Below, piece after piece: positions 1-8,612 of a stretch of DNA of 64,000 bases. Position 1 is the stretch's first letter; each line of letters opens with the position of its first letter. A program made the translations under genes and the position numbers. The DNA is taken from NCBI RefSeq assembly GCF_036289405.1, contig NZ_JAYFFI010000005.1, positions 52,527 to 116,526 on the forward strand, in the 5' to 3' direction. This DNA is from Pseudoramibacter faecis (lineage in GTDB: Bacteria > Bacillota > Clostridia > Eubacteriales > Eubacteriaceae). The notes beneath the pieces were generated by a model. It made no database searches. It saw only the letters and a program-made list of their open reading frames with translations, and was not told the DNA's origin.

Positions 1-355
1 CGGCCAGTGCCCTTTGGATCAGCGTCTCCATATGCGCGGCGATTTGTTCCGGACTGTCTGAGCGAATGCAATCGTTGCTGCCCAGCATTAAAATCAGCAG
101 GTCCACCGGCGCGCGGCCTGTCATGCTGGTGGTAAAAAAATCTTTGCCGCTGCCGTAATAATTCGGATAAATCACCGTGGCAATGGTTCGCCCGTTAAAG
201 CCGGCGTTGATCACCTCAAAGCCGTCGCCCAGAAGATCCTGCATCACCTCGGGCCAGCGGTGCCCGCGATCGTAGCGGCCGCCGTCCCGGGGATCGAAAC
301 CAAAGGTGTTCGAGTCCCCGTAGCACACAATGCGTTTAATCGTCTTCTCTGTCAT
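1..355 (-). CDS. SGNH/GDSL-family hydrolase (3' part outside window)
   Basis: N-terminal 118 residues of an SGNH-fold esterase/acylhydrolase. The nucleophile block GDSNTFGF is at residues 13-20 and the block III/IV region LGSND lies about 75 residues later, both at the expected spacing for the family. These enzymes hydrolyse ester or acetyl groups on lipids or polysaccharides; the substrate cannot be told from this part. The start is the ATG at 355, preceded by a GAGG-like ribosome site. The gene is divergent from the flavodoxin-like gene, with about 80 bp between them. The C-terminal Asp-x-x-His catalytic block lies beyond the window edge, so intactness cannot be judged. Confidence 0.85.
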   Translation of the reverse strand, partial: MTEKTIKRIVCYGDSNTFGFDPRDGGRYDRGHRWPEVMQDLLGDGFEVINAGFNGRTIATVIYPNYYGSGKDFFTTSMTGRAPVDLLILMLGSNDCIRSDSPEQIAAHMETLIQRALA

Positions 356-434
356 TTTCGCTCCTCATGATCGTTTTACTGTTTGATGCCGTCCCACGGA
401 ATTGCATTCAGCCATCAACTCGGAAAGGAAATCC

Positions 435-956
435 ATGTCTGTCATCGCGCTTTATATCTCTTCGGTCACCGGCAACACCCGGCAAGTCGCCGATGCCATC
501 CGGGAAGCCTTGTCCCCGGCATACACGGTTATCGTCTGCGACAGCCGCTCGCCGGCCGCTCATCCTGAAGCCGACCTCTGCTTGCTTTGCTTTTGGTGCT
601 GGCACGCCACGCTGGATCCCAACAGCCAAAAGGTCCTGCAATTATATCGCCGCCAGCCGTTTTTGGCCATCGGCACCATGGGTGGTCACCCCGAGGGGTC
701 CCACGGCGAGCGTGTCCGCGAAAACGTGCGGCGAGCCGTCGATGCCGACAACCGGTGTCAGGGCATTTTTTTGTGCCGAGGCAAAATTCCCGAAGCCCGC
801 ACCGAATACCGCCGCACCCTGCCGAAGGATCATCGACTTTATCTCGACGACGCCGGCTACGCAAGACAGTTGTCGTCCCGCAATCATCCGGACGCGGCCG
901 ATTTGGCCCATGCCGTCGCTTTTGTCCGAAACGCGCTCAGGCGTCTCGGTCTTTAA
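435..956 (+). CDS. flavodoxin-like FMN-binding protein
   Basis: 173-residue cytoplasmic protein with a flavodoxin fold. The FMN phosphate loop SSVTGNTRQ is at residues 9-17, and the segment FLAIGTMGG matches the second FMN-contacting strand and loop. Such proteins carry electrons to a partner oxidoreductase. It resembles small 'flavodoxin family' proteins of gut Firmicutes, including BilS-like partners of the bilirubin reductase BilR, but no BilR is visible here, so that link is only a guess. The ATG at 435 follows a GGAAAGGAAATCC ribosome site; in-frame starts further upstream lack one. Its stop overlaps the stop of the convergent macro-domain gene by 4 bp. Confidence 0.75.
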   Translation: MSVIALYISSVTGNTRQVADAIREALSPAYTVIVCDSRSPAAHPEADLCLLCFWCWHATLDPNSQKVLQLYRRQPFLAIGTMGGHPEGSHGERVRENVRRAVDADNRCQGIFLCRGKIPEARTEYRRTLPKDHRLYLDDAGYARQLSSRNHPDAADLAHAVAFVRNALRRLGL

Positions 957-1495
957 AAGGGATGCGCGTCAAGATACTCCCGATACGCCTCGTCAATCGC
1001 CGCGGTCATCGCAACGAAAAACACCCGCATCGGCACCTCCGGATGTGTCCGAAACCAGGCGCGCACCGTCTCCACGGCAATGGGCACCGCTTTCTCGATC
1101 GGATAACCGTAAGCACCGCAGGAAATCGCCGGGAACGCGATTTCCTCGATGCCATTGGCCGCCGCCAAATCGAGGCTGTTCGCATAGCACGCGGCGAGCA
1201 GCGGCGCGTCCCGCTCGTCATTGCTGTAAATCGGACCCACGGTGTGAATCACATAGTCCGCATTGAGACGGTATCCCCGGGTGATCACCGCCTGCCCGGT
1301 GGCACAACCGCCGATTTTTGCGCAGGCGGCTTTGAGTCGGGGACCGGCCGCCCGATGAATGGCGCCGTCCACGCCACCGCCGCCCAGAAGGGTAGTATTC
1401 GCCGCATTGACAATGCAGGAAATCCTCAATGCTGTAATATCTCCCCGCCGGAGCACGGCCCGCCCCCAGGGCTTCCCCTTATCGTGATTGGCCAT
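953..1495 (-). CDS. macro-domain protein, probable O-acetyl-ADP-ribose deacetylase
   Basis: Single macro domain covering almost the whole 180-residue chain. The signature NAANTTLLGGGGVDGAIH sits near residue 30 and carries the Asn and Asp used for ADP-ribose deacylation/hydrolysis in YmdB/MacroD-type enzymes. A second ligand loop, FPAISCGAYGYP, is near residue 120. These enzymes remove ADP-ribose or O-acetyl groups from ADP-ribosylated products. The start at 1495 is chosen because AAGGA stands 8 bases upstream; the reading frame extends further only through a TTG. No ADP-ribosyltransferase or sirtuin is adjacent, so the physiological partner is unknown. Confidence 0.9.
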   Translation of the reverse strand: MANHDKGKPWGRAVLRRGDITALRISCIVNAANTTLLGGGGVDGAIHRAAGPRLKAACAKIGGCATGQAVITRGYRLNADYVIHTVGPIYSNDERDAPLLAACYANSLDLAAANGIEEIAFPAISCGAYGYPIEKAVPIAVETVRAWFRTHPEVPMRVFFVAMTAAIDEAYREYLDAHPF

Positions 1496-2127
1496 TCGCT
1501 TTTCCTTCTTCCTCAAACTTTCTCAAAAATTCATGCGGCTTTTCTTTAGTATAGCACGAAATCACTGACAGCACCCGTCAATTTTTTGCCATTGTGAGAA
1601 CGAATTCAAGCATCAAAACCATCCACGCATCAAACGCGTGATTGTATCTGACGGACAAAGTTTCCGCTCTTAACTAACACGTCAAGCGTGTAAACACAAT
1701 TCGCCCAACGTTTCATCCGGCATCGTGCTGCTTTTCTCTTTCAAATACCCATAAATTTCAACACCCCTCCATTCGCATCGTTTTCTCAGTATCTTGCCAA
1801 TGACTCGTTTTTCTCCCGGTAAAACATGTGCCTATGTTTGGGGCAATATTTGCACTTCCATAACATTATCCACTGGCAGGGGCAAAAAGCACGGTGTCAG
1901 ACGAGAAGCATTTATGCAATAAACGAGAAAAACTCTTTGAAGTTAACATAACCATAAAAGGAGCTGATGCAAAGAACCGGCTCCTTTCAAATCCATACGA
2001 TAAGGCGGAGAATATCTCTTTTTTTCGGTGCTGCTTTTGCTGCGGGCATCCCGAACGATGAATTTCATTTTTATTTTCAGTCCTCTGAGAGCATCCTTTC
2101 TGCCCTTTGGCACCTCTTGGTTTTGGA
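1496..2127. other. gene-free stretch between macro-domain gene and NRPS remnant locus
   Basis: About 630 AT-rich bases without a credible gene. Short open frames lack ribosome sites and resemble nothing known. One inverted repeat, AAAGGAGC (1957-1964) with GCTCCTTT (1980-1987), could form a hairpin downstream of the PPTase gene, but no clean T tract follows it on the minus strand, so it is at best a weak terminator. Confidence 0.5.
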
Positions 2128-2784
2128 TCAGAACGAATTGATAAGTTCTGCAATGCTTATTGCTTTCGTGACAACTTCTTTATATGCACAAGTACTGATG
2201 CAGACATTTTTATGCCATTGTGTTGTGACATAAGGCTCAGCGCCTTCAGCATCAAATGCCGTCGTATCTATCAGGAACAGATCGTCTCTGATGCCTGTTC
2301 CGAGCATTTTCAGATAGGCTTCTTTTTTTGTCCAGGCCTCGGTGAAAAACGCGCCGGGGCCAGGATGAATGCGGTATAATGCTTGCTCGTTTTTAGATAA
2401 GACGTGATCAGCCAGGTCCTCAAAATGCAAGACTTTCATTTCCGCATCCACACCAATACTCCCGAATGTGGTCACGCCGCAACAGACCGCATCATAACAA
2501 TGCGAGATGCTAAAATCGATTCGGGGATCTTCAAGCATGGGTTTTCCATACTTATTGAAAACCGGGCTCTCGGGAAGCGTTGCCGAAAAATATTTTTTCA
2601 GAACATACCCCACCAGGAAATACGCCGTGACGCAGTTTATCCGATCGGCACGCCGACGACACCTTTCTGCTTTTTCTGCGCGGTATTTCGGTATCTTCGA
2701 GCCCATGAACGCCAGGTCGTCGTCTGTGATATCCTGTGCGTCAAAAACTGAAAAGAGCATCGCTTTTTCGCCAAATGATGTCAT
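2128..2784 (-). CDS. Sfp-type 4'-phosphopantetheinyl transferase
   Basis: 218-residue enzyme expected to move the phosphopantetheine arm of CoA onto the serine of carrier proteins. Family motifs are in order: FSISHC (the (F/W)xxSH block), GVDAE with the Mg-binding Asp and Glu, and WTKKEAYLK, the WxxKEA signature. The ATG at 2784 forms an ATGA overlap with the stop of the upstream thioesterase gene, which fixes the start and implies translational coupling. The natural substrate is probably the carrier protein at 3506-3778. The frame is uninterrupted, although the neighbouring biosynthetic genes are broken. A housekeeping AcpS is not seen here, so this gene could also serve other carrier proteins. 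Confidence 0.9.
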   Translation of the reverse strand: MTSFGEKAMLFSVFDAQDITDDDLAFMGSKIPKYRAEKAERCRRRADRINCVTAYFLVGYVLKKYFSATLPESPVFNKYGKPMLEDPRIDFSISHCYDAVCCGVTTFGSIGVDAEMKVLHFEDLADHVLSKNEQALYRIHPGPGAFFTEAWTKKEAYLKMLGTGIRDDLFLIDTTAFDAEGAEPYVTTQWHKNVCISTCAYKEVVTKAISIAELINSF

Positions 2785-3546
2785 GTGTTCTTTAAGATAA
2801 ACGCCGAGATCGCGCGGTTGATTTCTTCGATATGATCGTTGATGAAATAATGTTTGCCGCTGAATTCCGCAAATTCGATGCGGCCGCCAATATATTCCCG
2901 CCATTTTTTCAAGCATTCTGCGGAGACCATTTTATCTTCCGTTCCGTTCATCACCAGCGCAGGGATCTCCATTTTTTTATTGCCGTCATAAATATAATTC
3001 CTGAAGATTTCCAAATCGGCTCTGTATATGGGAAAAAACACTTCTTGAAATCTTCATCCTTTACCAGTTCCGCATCTACAAGATCAAAAAGCAGCAGGCC
3101 GTTCAGGATATCCTCATCGGTTATCTGTGAAAAATCAGAGGAGAGCATCCGTCTGCCCAGTGCCGATGCCGGGATTTCACAGCCGCTGACGATAAAAAAC
3201 GATGCAGGATTCCCGCCGTCTTTCAGTGCGTATGCCGTCTCGAATCCAATGAGCGCGCCCGAACAATGTCCCCATACTCCCCACGGTTTTGCGGAGAGCA
3301 TCTTCCTGTTTTCGTTTATAAACATACGGACAAACTCGTCAACGGTCTCGGGCATCGGCTCGCCCATTCTCTTTTCGCGGAAAGGATAAATGACAGGCAA
3401 AACATTGATCTCGTTGGAAAAAACATTTTTCCATGAGGAAAAAATGTGGGGCTGCCCCCTGCGAAAACAAAGCAGAAAAGATTGCTCTTTGCATTTTCGT
3501 TGTATTTATCGTGCGAGAACCACTTGCCCACGCCTCGTTTTATCAC
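2781..3546 (-). pseudogene. type II thioesterase, disrupted by two single-base frameshifts
   Basis: Three overlapping frames together give one alpha/beta-hydrolase thioesterase. The N-terminus has LFCFVFAGGSPTFF, a typical oxyanion-side strand; the middle has GHCSGA, the GxSxG-type nucleophile with Cys before Ser; the C-terminus has NGTEDKMV (acid) and SGKHYFI (catalytic His). Reading is lost at two T6 runs on the coding strand (plus-strand A runs at 3439-3444 and 3033-3038); one more T in each restores the frame. Such enzymes clear misprimed carrier domains in NRPS systems. The start overlaps the carrier-protein gene by about 40 bp and the end overlaps the PPTase start. As read, it cannot yield a full-length protein. 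Confidence 0.85.
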
Positions 3547-3778
3547 CTTGACGCCTCCTGTTTTTTACTGCTGCGGCAACGATATCCGCAAATCTATCGC
3601 TGATATAAAAATCAGCGATGCTGATGGTAAAGCCAAGCTCTTCTTCAAGATCTTGACAAATATATTTTGCGGTTATGGAATTTCCGCCGAAGTCAAAAAC
3701 CGAATCATCCGCTTTCGGCACTAGATCAAGTTCAAGTTCCTCCATCCAGAGCTGTGACATCAGTTCTTCCATTTTCAC
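3506..3778 (-). CDS. free-standing acyl/peptidyl carrier protein
   Basis: Roughly 90-residue carrier protein. The phosphopantetheine attachment site is DFGGNSITA near residue 30, with the modifiable Ser; helix II and III sequences follow as in PCP/ACP domains. It would hold an amino or hydroxy acid as a thioester for the adjacent condensation and cyclization proteins. A GTG at 3778 and an ATG at 3772 are both possible starts; AAGG lies 4 or 10 bases upstream. The gene begins about 9 bp after the condensation-domain pseudogene and runs into the thioesterase pseudogene. The frame is intact. No adenylation domain to load it is found in the window. Confidence 0.85.
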   Translation of the reverse strand: MKMEELMSQLWMEELELDLVPKADDSVFDFGGNSITAKYICQDLEEELGFTISIADFYISDRFADIVAAAVKNRRRQGDKTRRGQVVLAR

Positions 3779-3786
3779 TTTTCCTT

Positions 3787-5019
3787 TTATCTTACTTTTT
3801 TTGTCAGCTGCCCATAGGTCATATCCTCGCCGAGCAGAACTTCCATCCCAAGTGCAAAATACGCCTTAAATCTGCGGATCATCCGCTCATCGAATACTTC
3901 TTCACCATAGCCCACTTTGTAGATGATTTCATCCTTCCCTTCAAAAATCAGCATATTGAAAATATTCCACACTTTGGCTTCAGGGGTGCCCATATAGCTT
4001 TCAATGGGGGCTTCGCCCTATTTCATTCCCTCGCTGCCCTTGCCGATAAATTTTCGTAGGAGAAAATGAACGGCGTTTTTTGGGGCAATGACTCTGGAAT
4101 GATCAAAATTTTCGTTGAGTTTTGAAAAAGAATCCACAAACGCCCGATGAAGCCCGGTATCTTCCGTGAACTTGACGCGGTGAAAAAGGCTTATGGCAAA
4201 AGTCCCCACCGTTCGGCGGTATTTTCTCGAACGGTTCTGTTCCGCGACATTGATAGCGATGTCATGATGATTCAGGGCTGCAGAATACGCCAGATGACAA
4301 AGGAAAAGGTTAACCGAAGCCGTACTGACGGAAAACTTTGAAGCGATTTCGCGAACAGACGCTGTCTCTATCTTCTGGAGGATCTTTGCGGCGTATTTCT
4401 TGCGCTCGCCTGTTGGGAAAACCACCTCGTCTTCATAACCTTCGCATTCCTTTTCCCAGTATCTTCTCTGGGCTTGAAGCGCTCCGCTTTCGGCGAGCGC
4501 GAGAGACTCCTCAATATAATCAATATATGTGTGTTTCCCTTTCTTGTTGTCGATACCGTTGTAATTGGCTATGATCTTTTTAACGATGATGCTGTTGGAC
4601 GTTCCGTCGCTGATGATGTGGTTGAGACGAAAAGGTATTCCTGTACCGCCGTTCGGAACAGGGTAAAATTGAACATAAAGCTGCCGTCAGAATGCGTGCG
4701 GTTGTCGATCATAGTGAACATCTGCTTCGCCGGTTCTTTCTGCGGGTCTTCGGCGGATGCTATATCGCGAAGATCAAGGATATAGTTATACCCGCCGCCA
4801 AGATGCTGATAAACGTCACCGCTTTCGTCTGTTTCAAAGACCGGGCGAAGGGCAGGATCGTTATCAATGGTCTTTTGAACGGCCGCTTCCAGCCCTGCAG
4901 TATCTATCTCTCCATGTATCTTGAACATGGCCAGGCAATTCGCGCAGGAGTCCTTTTCTCATCATACCGCGGAGAAGCTGCTGTTCGGTTATGAGTTTAT
5001 ATCTTTTTGTTTCTGACAT
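3787..5019 (-). pseudogene. free-standing NRPS condensation domain, disrupted
   Basis: Four frame segments assemble into a single, roughly 410-residue condensation domain that normally joins two carrier-bound units. It starts with ATG at 5019 behind AAGGAAGAG. The active-site block reads NHIISDG (variant of HHxxxDG, with the catalytic second His and the Asp kept) but is reached only after a frameshift at the plus-strand A run 4630-4633. Another frameshift lies near 4940. An in-frame TAG at 4018-4020 separates the last 77 codons. The C-terminal half includes the AEQNRSRKYRRTVGTF segment typical of the second subdomain. No adenylation or carrier domain is fused to it, so it was a stand-alone protein. 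Not functional as read. Confidence 0.85.
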
Positions 5020-5061
5020 TTTAATCTCTTCCTTTATCATATTCTTTATATTGTTCCCGTT

Positions 5062-5862
5062 TCACATACCATTTCGGCCGGCATGCGGGGGATCGGTTTT
5101 TTTTAGATCTTTGCAGCAGCGGAGCATATCCTCCACCACTTGATCGGCTACATTGTTTTTTTGATCAAAAAGATAAAAATGATCACCATCAAACTGTCTT
5201 ATTCTGAATTTCTTTGAAGTCACCTCCTCCCAACGTTGCATGACCTCAACATCTGCATCCCTGTCCTTACTGCCCGAATACGCATAGATCGGTATATCCA
5301 ACATCTGATTCTCATACACAAAGCTTTCGCTGAGCGCGTAATCACTGAATATGGTCGGCATGATAAAATCCAGAAATTCCTGATTCTCCAGAAGTTCGGA
5401 CGGCGTATGGCCAAGCCCCTTTATTTCCTCAATCAGAGGGACTATGCCCATGCTTGTTCTGTACGGCGAAGGGTCTTCGTCCTGGGGTGCGTGTCTGCCC
5501 GATATCTGAAGACAGCAGGGATGCAGATTATATTTTTTTCTCAGGATGCAGGCCACACCAAAGGCGACAATTGCCCCGAGACTATGGCCGAAAAGTGAAA
5601 ACTCCACAAATTTTTCACCTTGTCCGATCTCGTGAGAGATACACGCTGCGGTCTCCCGACAGATCGACTTAATATCGCTTGAAAGTTGTTCTTTCAGTCT
5701 GATGCCGCGTCCGGGAAGTTCGACGGGAACGGCATCCACCATTTTGGAATTGATCCAGTGATCAAACATCCTGGCATTTCCACCGGCATGATGGAAGCAA
5801 AAAATGACGGGACGGTCGCCCTTTATCCTGTCAAGGAATATCGACTTTTCTCTGCTTATCAT
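5062..5862 (-). CDS. type II thioesterase (intact)
   Basis: 266-residue alpha/beta hydrolase of the GrsT/YbtT type that releases stalled or wrong acyl groups from carrier proteins. It has FCFHHAGGNA near the N-terminus, GHSLGA with the nucleophilic Ser near residue 95, and GDHFYL with the catalytic His near residue 230. The ATG at 5862 is chosen because it overlaps the upstream Cy-domain stop as ATGA and has GGGAG six bases before it; a start four codons earlier is also open. It is one of only three undamaged genes in the NRPS remnant locus, and the second thioesterase gene there is broken. Confidence 0.9.
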   Translation of the reverse strand: MISREKSIFLDRIKGDRPVIFCFHHAGGNARMFDHWINSKMVDAVPVELPGRGIRLKEQLSSDIKSICRETAACISHEIGQGEKFVEFSLFGHSLGAIVAFGVACILRKKYNLHPCCLQISGRHAPQDEDPSPYRTSMGIVPLIEEIKGLGHTPSELLENQEFLDFIMPTIFSDYALSESFVYENQMLDIPIYAYSGSKDRDADVEVMQRWEEVTSKKFRIRQFDGDHFYLFDQKNNVADQVVEDMLRCCKDLKKTDPPHAGRNGM

Positions 5863-7279
5863 AATTTCTCCCAATCGTCCGTCACCGTGAGGGTTCTGAC
5901 CCGCTCAGTGTAATCACTGGACATCTGCTCCAGCATCTTCTCGTCAAAAGCCTGTTTGACATAATCCATACCGAGAACAAGCTTCCCGCCGCTGTAATAA
6001 AGTTGGTGATCAAGAAGCACCTGCGGCGTTCTTGTCTGCGCAAAGATCTCGGTAAATCCTGCCCTTGACAGCATCTCGTGACCCATATCATTATCAATAT
6101 CGATAAGACTGGTAAAAACATAGGGCACTGCAATCTCATCATCGTATTTCTTGGCAAGTATGCCCAGCATATTGATCACGTTGCAGTTCCGTTATTCAAT
6201 GGCATTTCACAGCTGACGGCCGATCTTTTTAGCATGGGCCAGAAAAGAGCATTTCTTGTGTTTATAACCGATCAGGGCAATATTTGTGAAATCACTCAGC
6301 GCCTGCCGCACATCGGGATGCCCAGGCTGCCGGTTAAACATCGTCAAATCAAGGGTGATATCCTGGTTTTCGCTCCATTGAGAGAGACTGGCTGTGCAAA
6401 GCACCGGAGAAGGTGTAAGGTCATACCTTCTGATCTTCTTCCAAAGCATTGCACTAAGTTAATCCTCCAAAGTATCAGTCATTCTGGAAAACTCAGGCTT
6501 TCTGATCTGTGTCAGCGGCGTCTTCATTGGCAGATGCGGTGCGGGAGGCAATTTGTTGATCTGCTCCTCCCAGTACTTTCTCGCAAGGCTATAGTACTGC
6601 CTTTCTTTCAGCCACTTCTGCTCATCCGCCAAATACTGACGGAAGCTATAATCGGTGGTCAATATCTCTTTGCCCACATAAGCGGAAAACAGCTGCGACA
6701 GAAATGACCTGATGCTCCAACCGTCCAGAATCAGACAATCGATATCCATATGAACAATTCCCCTGTCCGCATCAAGCATTTTGACTTTGATATCAAACAT
6801 CGGCCATTGCCCCAGTTCAAACGTATGGGATACCATTTCTTCTCTGAGGTCCCTGCTGCCGTCATCGGGAACAATCTCTATGTGATATCCCGGATTTTCA
6901 GCCAGAGCCTTTGCTGTCCCATTGGCATGGATCACCGTCCTCAGTATTCGTTTTTTCTGATGACTTCATTCAATGCCCTTTCCAAAGCCCTGACATCAAG
7001 ATTCTCAACCTGATATTCGACATAGTAATTGGCGATTATATCACCAAGGGCGTAACGGTTTTGCCGGCCCACCACATAAGCCGTTTGCAAGGCTGTGAGT
7101 TCATTGACCACAATACCATCCATGCTGTCGAGATCCTTTATGAGTTTCTCCCTTGATTCGGACAACCGCTTTTTCAACTCAGGAGTAAGAGCCCCCTTAG
7201 GCGCTTTGAATTTGAGTTTGCCGTCTTCCGCCTAGATTGTAATATCCAACGAACGATATTGATTCACAAGTTTCTTCAC
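5859..7279 (-). pseudogene. TubC-like docking segment plus NRPS heterocyclization (Cy) domain, disrupted
   Basis: A GTG at 7279 opens a frame reading VKKLVNQYRSLDITI, a TAG stop (7232-7234), then KLKFKAPKGALTPEL, which matches the TubC N-terminal docking domain. A Cy domain follows: LTALQTAYVVGRQN (core 1), DIDCLILDGWS (the DxxxxD motif replacing HHxxxDG), then FNRQPGHPDV and the C-terminal PQVLLDHQ region. Cy domains condense Cys, Ser or Thr and cyclise them to thiazolines or oxazolines. Damage: TAG at 7232, a one-base deletion near 6950, TAA at 6459, TGA at 6207 and TAA at 6192. The end overlaps the thioesterase start by ATGA. No adenylation or carrier domain is attached. Confidence 0.85.
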
Positions 7280-7580
7280 AGAAGTGATCCCATTGCGGTC
7301 TTGAAAGCTTTATATTCTCACGGGAGAATCTGACATTTTCAGTTACAGCGCTTTTGTTTACAGGCAGCTCCGGGGCTTTCGGAAGGGTGTCTATCCGCTC
7401 AAGCCAGTATTCTCTGTCACGAAAGAATCCACTCCCACTGCAGAGCTTTTTATATGCGATCAGATAATCCCTGAATGTGATGCCCGGCTGTTTCAACTCC
7501 TTCTCAGGATGAAAATGAGTCTGTTCAAATTCATAGAGCAGATTCCAGATACTAGTCCAGCCAGTTGGGATATGATCCTC
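7197..7580 (-). pseudogene. internal fragment of an upstream NRPS Cy domain
   Basis: A frame containing GWTSIWNLLYEFE, FRDYLIAYKKL and REYWLERIDTLPKAPELPV corresponds to the middle of a heterocyclization domain: the end of the DxxxxDGWS helix, the linker, and the conserved RDYW/LP-x-aPxLP region. The homologous part ends near 7270 at the docking segment of the next gene; the rest of the frame to 7197 is unrelated. Both the N-terminal third and everything after the linker are missing, so the fragment is what survived a deletion next to the transposon relic. It shows that the original locus had at least two Cy domains. Confidence 0.75.
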
Positions 7581-7625
7581 TCATTGCTAAAGCTGTTAGA
7601 ATGTAGTGGCATTGGTTCGGACGGA

Positions 7626-7751
7626 TTCCTTCTTGGACTTTACGTCCGTCGGAAAGCCTGTCTACTATCCACTTATTCGCAGCTGTTCGGTTTACGCAGG
7701 TTGAACCGCATCCCGTGTGTTCGCTTGATACCCCCCAGGAGATTGAATAAG
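7626..7751 (+). ncRNA. possible IS110 bridge RNA remnant (structured leader)
   Basis: Within the non-coding leader of the IS110 relic, paired segments can be read by eye: TTCC (7626-7629) with GGAA (7651-7654) around GGAC (7635-7638) with GTCC (7644-7647), then CTTATTC (7672-7678) with GAATAAG (7745-7751) enclosing CGGTT (7688-7692) with AACCG (7704-7708). IS110-group elements encode a bridge RNA in the non-coding end just upstream of the transposase, and this segment ends about 50 bases before the transposase start. The assignment rests on position and visible pairing only; the loops have not been matched to target or donor DNA. Confidence 0.4.
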
Positions 7752-7803
7752 CGGTGAGGAATGTTTGGCCCACTGCATTATTTATCTTCGGAGGTGTTTT
7801 TCT

Positions 7804-8310
7804 ATGTTGAACGCTGTTGGCATTGATGTTTCAAAAGGCAAGAGCACGGTTGCAGTCCTACGACCCGCAGGTGAAATCGTGCATAAGCTTTTTCATGTCC
7901 GTCACTCTGTCAGAGAACTTTCTGAACTTGTCTCTTATGTCAGAAGCCTGGATGGTGAAACACGGGTCGTCATGGAGACAACCGGCCATTATAAGGTCAA
8001 GTCTGATCCGGCCGATGCCAAGAAAATCGCTCAGTATGCGCTTGGCAAGTGGCCGTTTCCGCGTCAGCATTCAGCGATGGATAATACACGAGCGCAAATG
8101 AGCTGTTCAGCAGTCCCATACGCTCTGACGGCTGTGAGAAATGGATCGATTACGTCCTGAAAAAGAAATCCGAAGGGAAGCTCTTATCTGGTTTATATGA
8201 CAGCCGGAGCCAACAAGTTTCTGCGAATCTATTACGGCAAAGTCAAAGAATGTATCGCTGCTCAAAGCTCTGCTGAATCAATCTCTTTTATAGCCCTCTC
8301 TTTTCTTTGA
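7804..8310 (+). pseudogene. IS110-family transposase, internally deleted
   Basis: ATG at 7804 behind GGAGGTG begins MLNAVGIDVSKGKSTVAVL, the RuvC-like DEDD catalytic start with the first Asp; METTGHY gives the Glu. The chain then jumps directly to KSDPADAKKIAQYAL, which in intact relatives lies further on and carries later acidic residues, so dozens of codons are deleted. The frame ends at 8160. In another frame from 8173, KGSSYLVYMTAGANKFLRI matches the C-terminal transposase region with its serine-recombinase-like Ser region largely lost. The protein would act as a DNA recombinase guided by a bridge RNA; this copy is dead. Confidence 0.8.
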
Positions 8311-8398
8311 CCGGCATTAACATGGTAGTCTTATTTTTATCCCTTCATTTCTGCCTCCTGATTTTTTAAAATAATGCTTGACTTTTTATTAGTAGGCT

Positions 8399-8612
8399 TT
8401 ATTTTATAATTTGATAAACCGCCATAAGGACAGAGAGAATTATGATAAGAGCATAATCCCGAACTGTCATTTTGCAGTCTATATTATGAATGTTTTCTGC
8501 ATTCCGGCGATATTCCCCTTGTTTCCGCGGAAGCCGATAAAAACTCTGCTATTCTGATAACTCTGAACATCATCGGAACCACTAACATCTCCACGTAAGC
8601 TGGAATCCTTTT
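8399..8612 (-). pseudogene. EcfT-like transmembrane component, C-terminal remnant
   Basis: On the minus strand the frame RIPAYVEMLVVPMMFRVIR followed by AEFLSASAETRGIS matches the cytosolic coupling region of ECF-type T components, where an (A/E)xRG motif touches the ATPases. After a one-base slip near 8500 the frame continues with MTVRDYALIIILSVLMAVY, a plausible final membrane helix, and stops at 8399. Everything N-terminal is missing, and the fragment joins directly onto the degenerate second ATPase domain upstream. It therefore marks a deletion that fused two transporter genes. Confidence 0.6.

Larger units (their letters stand above)
7581..8310 (+). mobile_element. IS110-family insertion sequence relic
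   Basis: A degraded IS110-type element between the Cy fragment and the EcfT remnant. It has a roughly 220-bp leader without coding potential, then a transposase reading frame with internal deletion and frameshift, and a recognisable C-terminal fragment. The outer limits are estimates: the left end is where Cy homology stops, the right end is the stop of the transposase tail. IS110 elements normally lack terminal inverted repeats, and none is seen here. The element probably took part in breaking the NRPS/transporter locus. Confidence 0.7.

Noticed and set aside
1957..1987. Terminator downstream of the PPTase gene
   Set aside because: The stem is reasonable, but the loop is long, the distance from the stop is about 140 bp, and there is no T tract on the minus strand.
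2781..3546. Two or three separate small hydrolase genes
   Set aside because: The frames complement each other exactly in order to give one thioesterase; each part alone lacks a complete catalytic triad.
4018..7234. Amber (TAG) codons in the NRPS genes read as a possible recoded amino acid
   Set aside because: Only two of several stops there are TAG; TAA and TGA also interrupt the same frames, and frameshifts occur. TAG is used as a normal stop in essential genes such as rpsE and mnmA.
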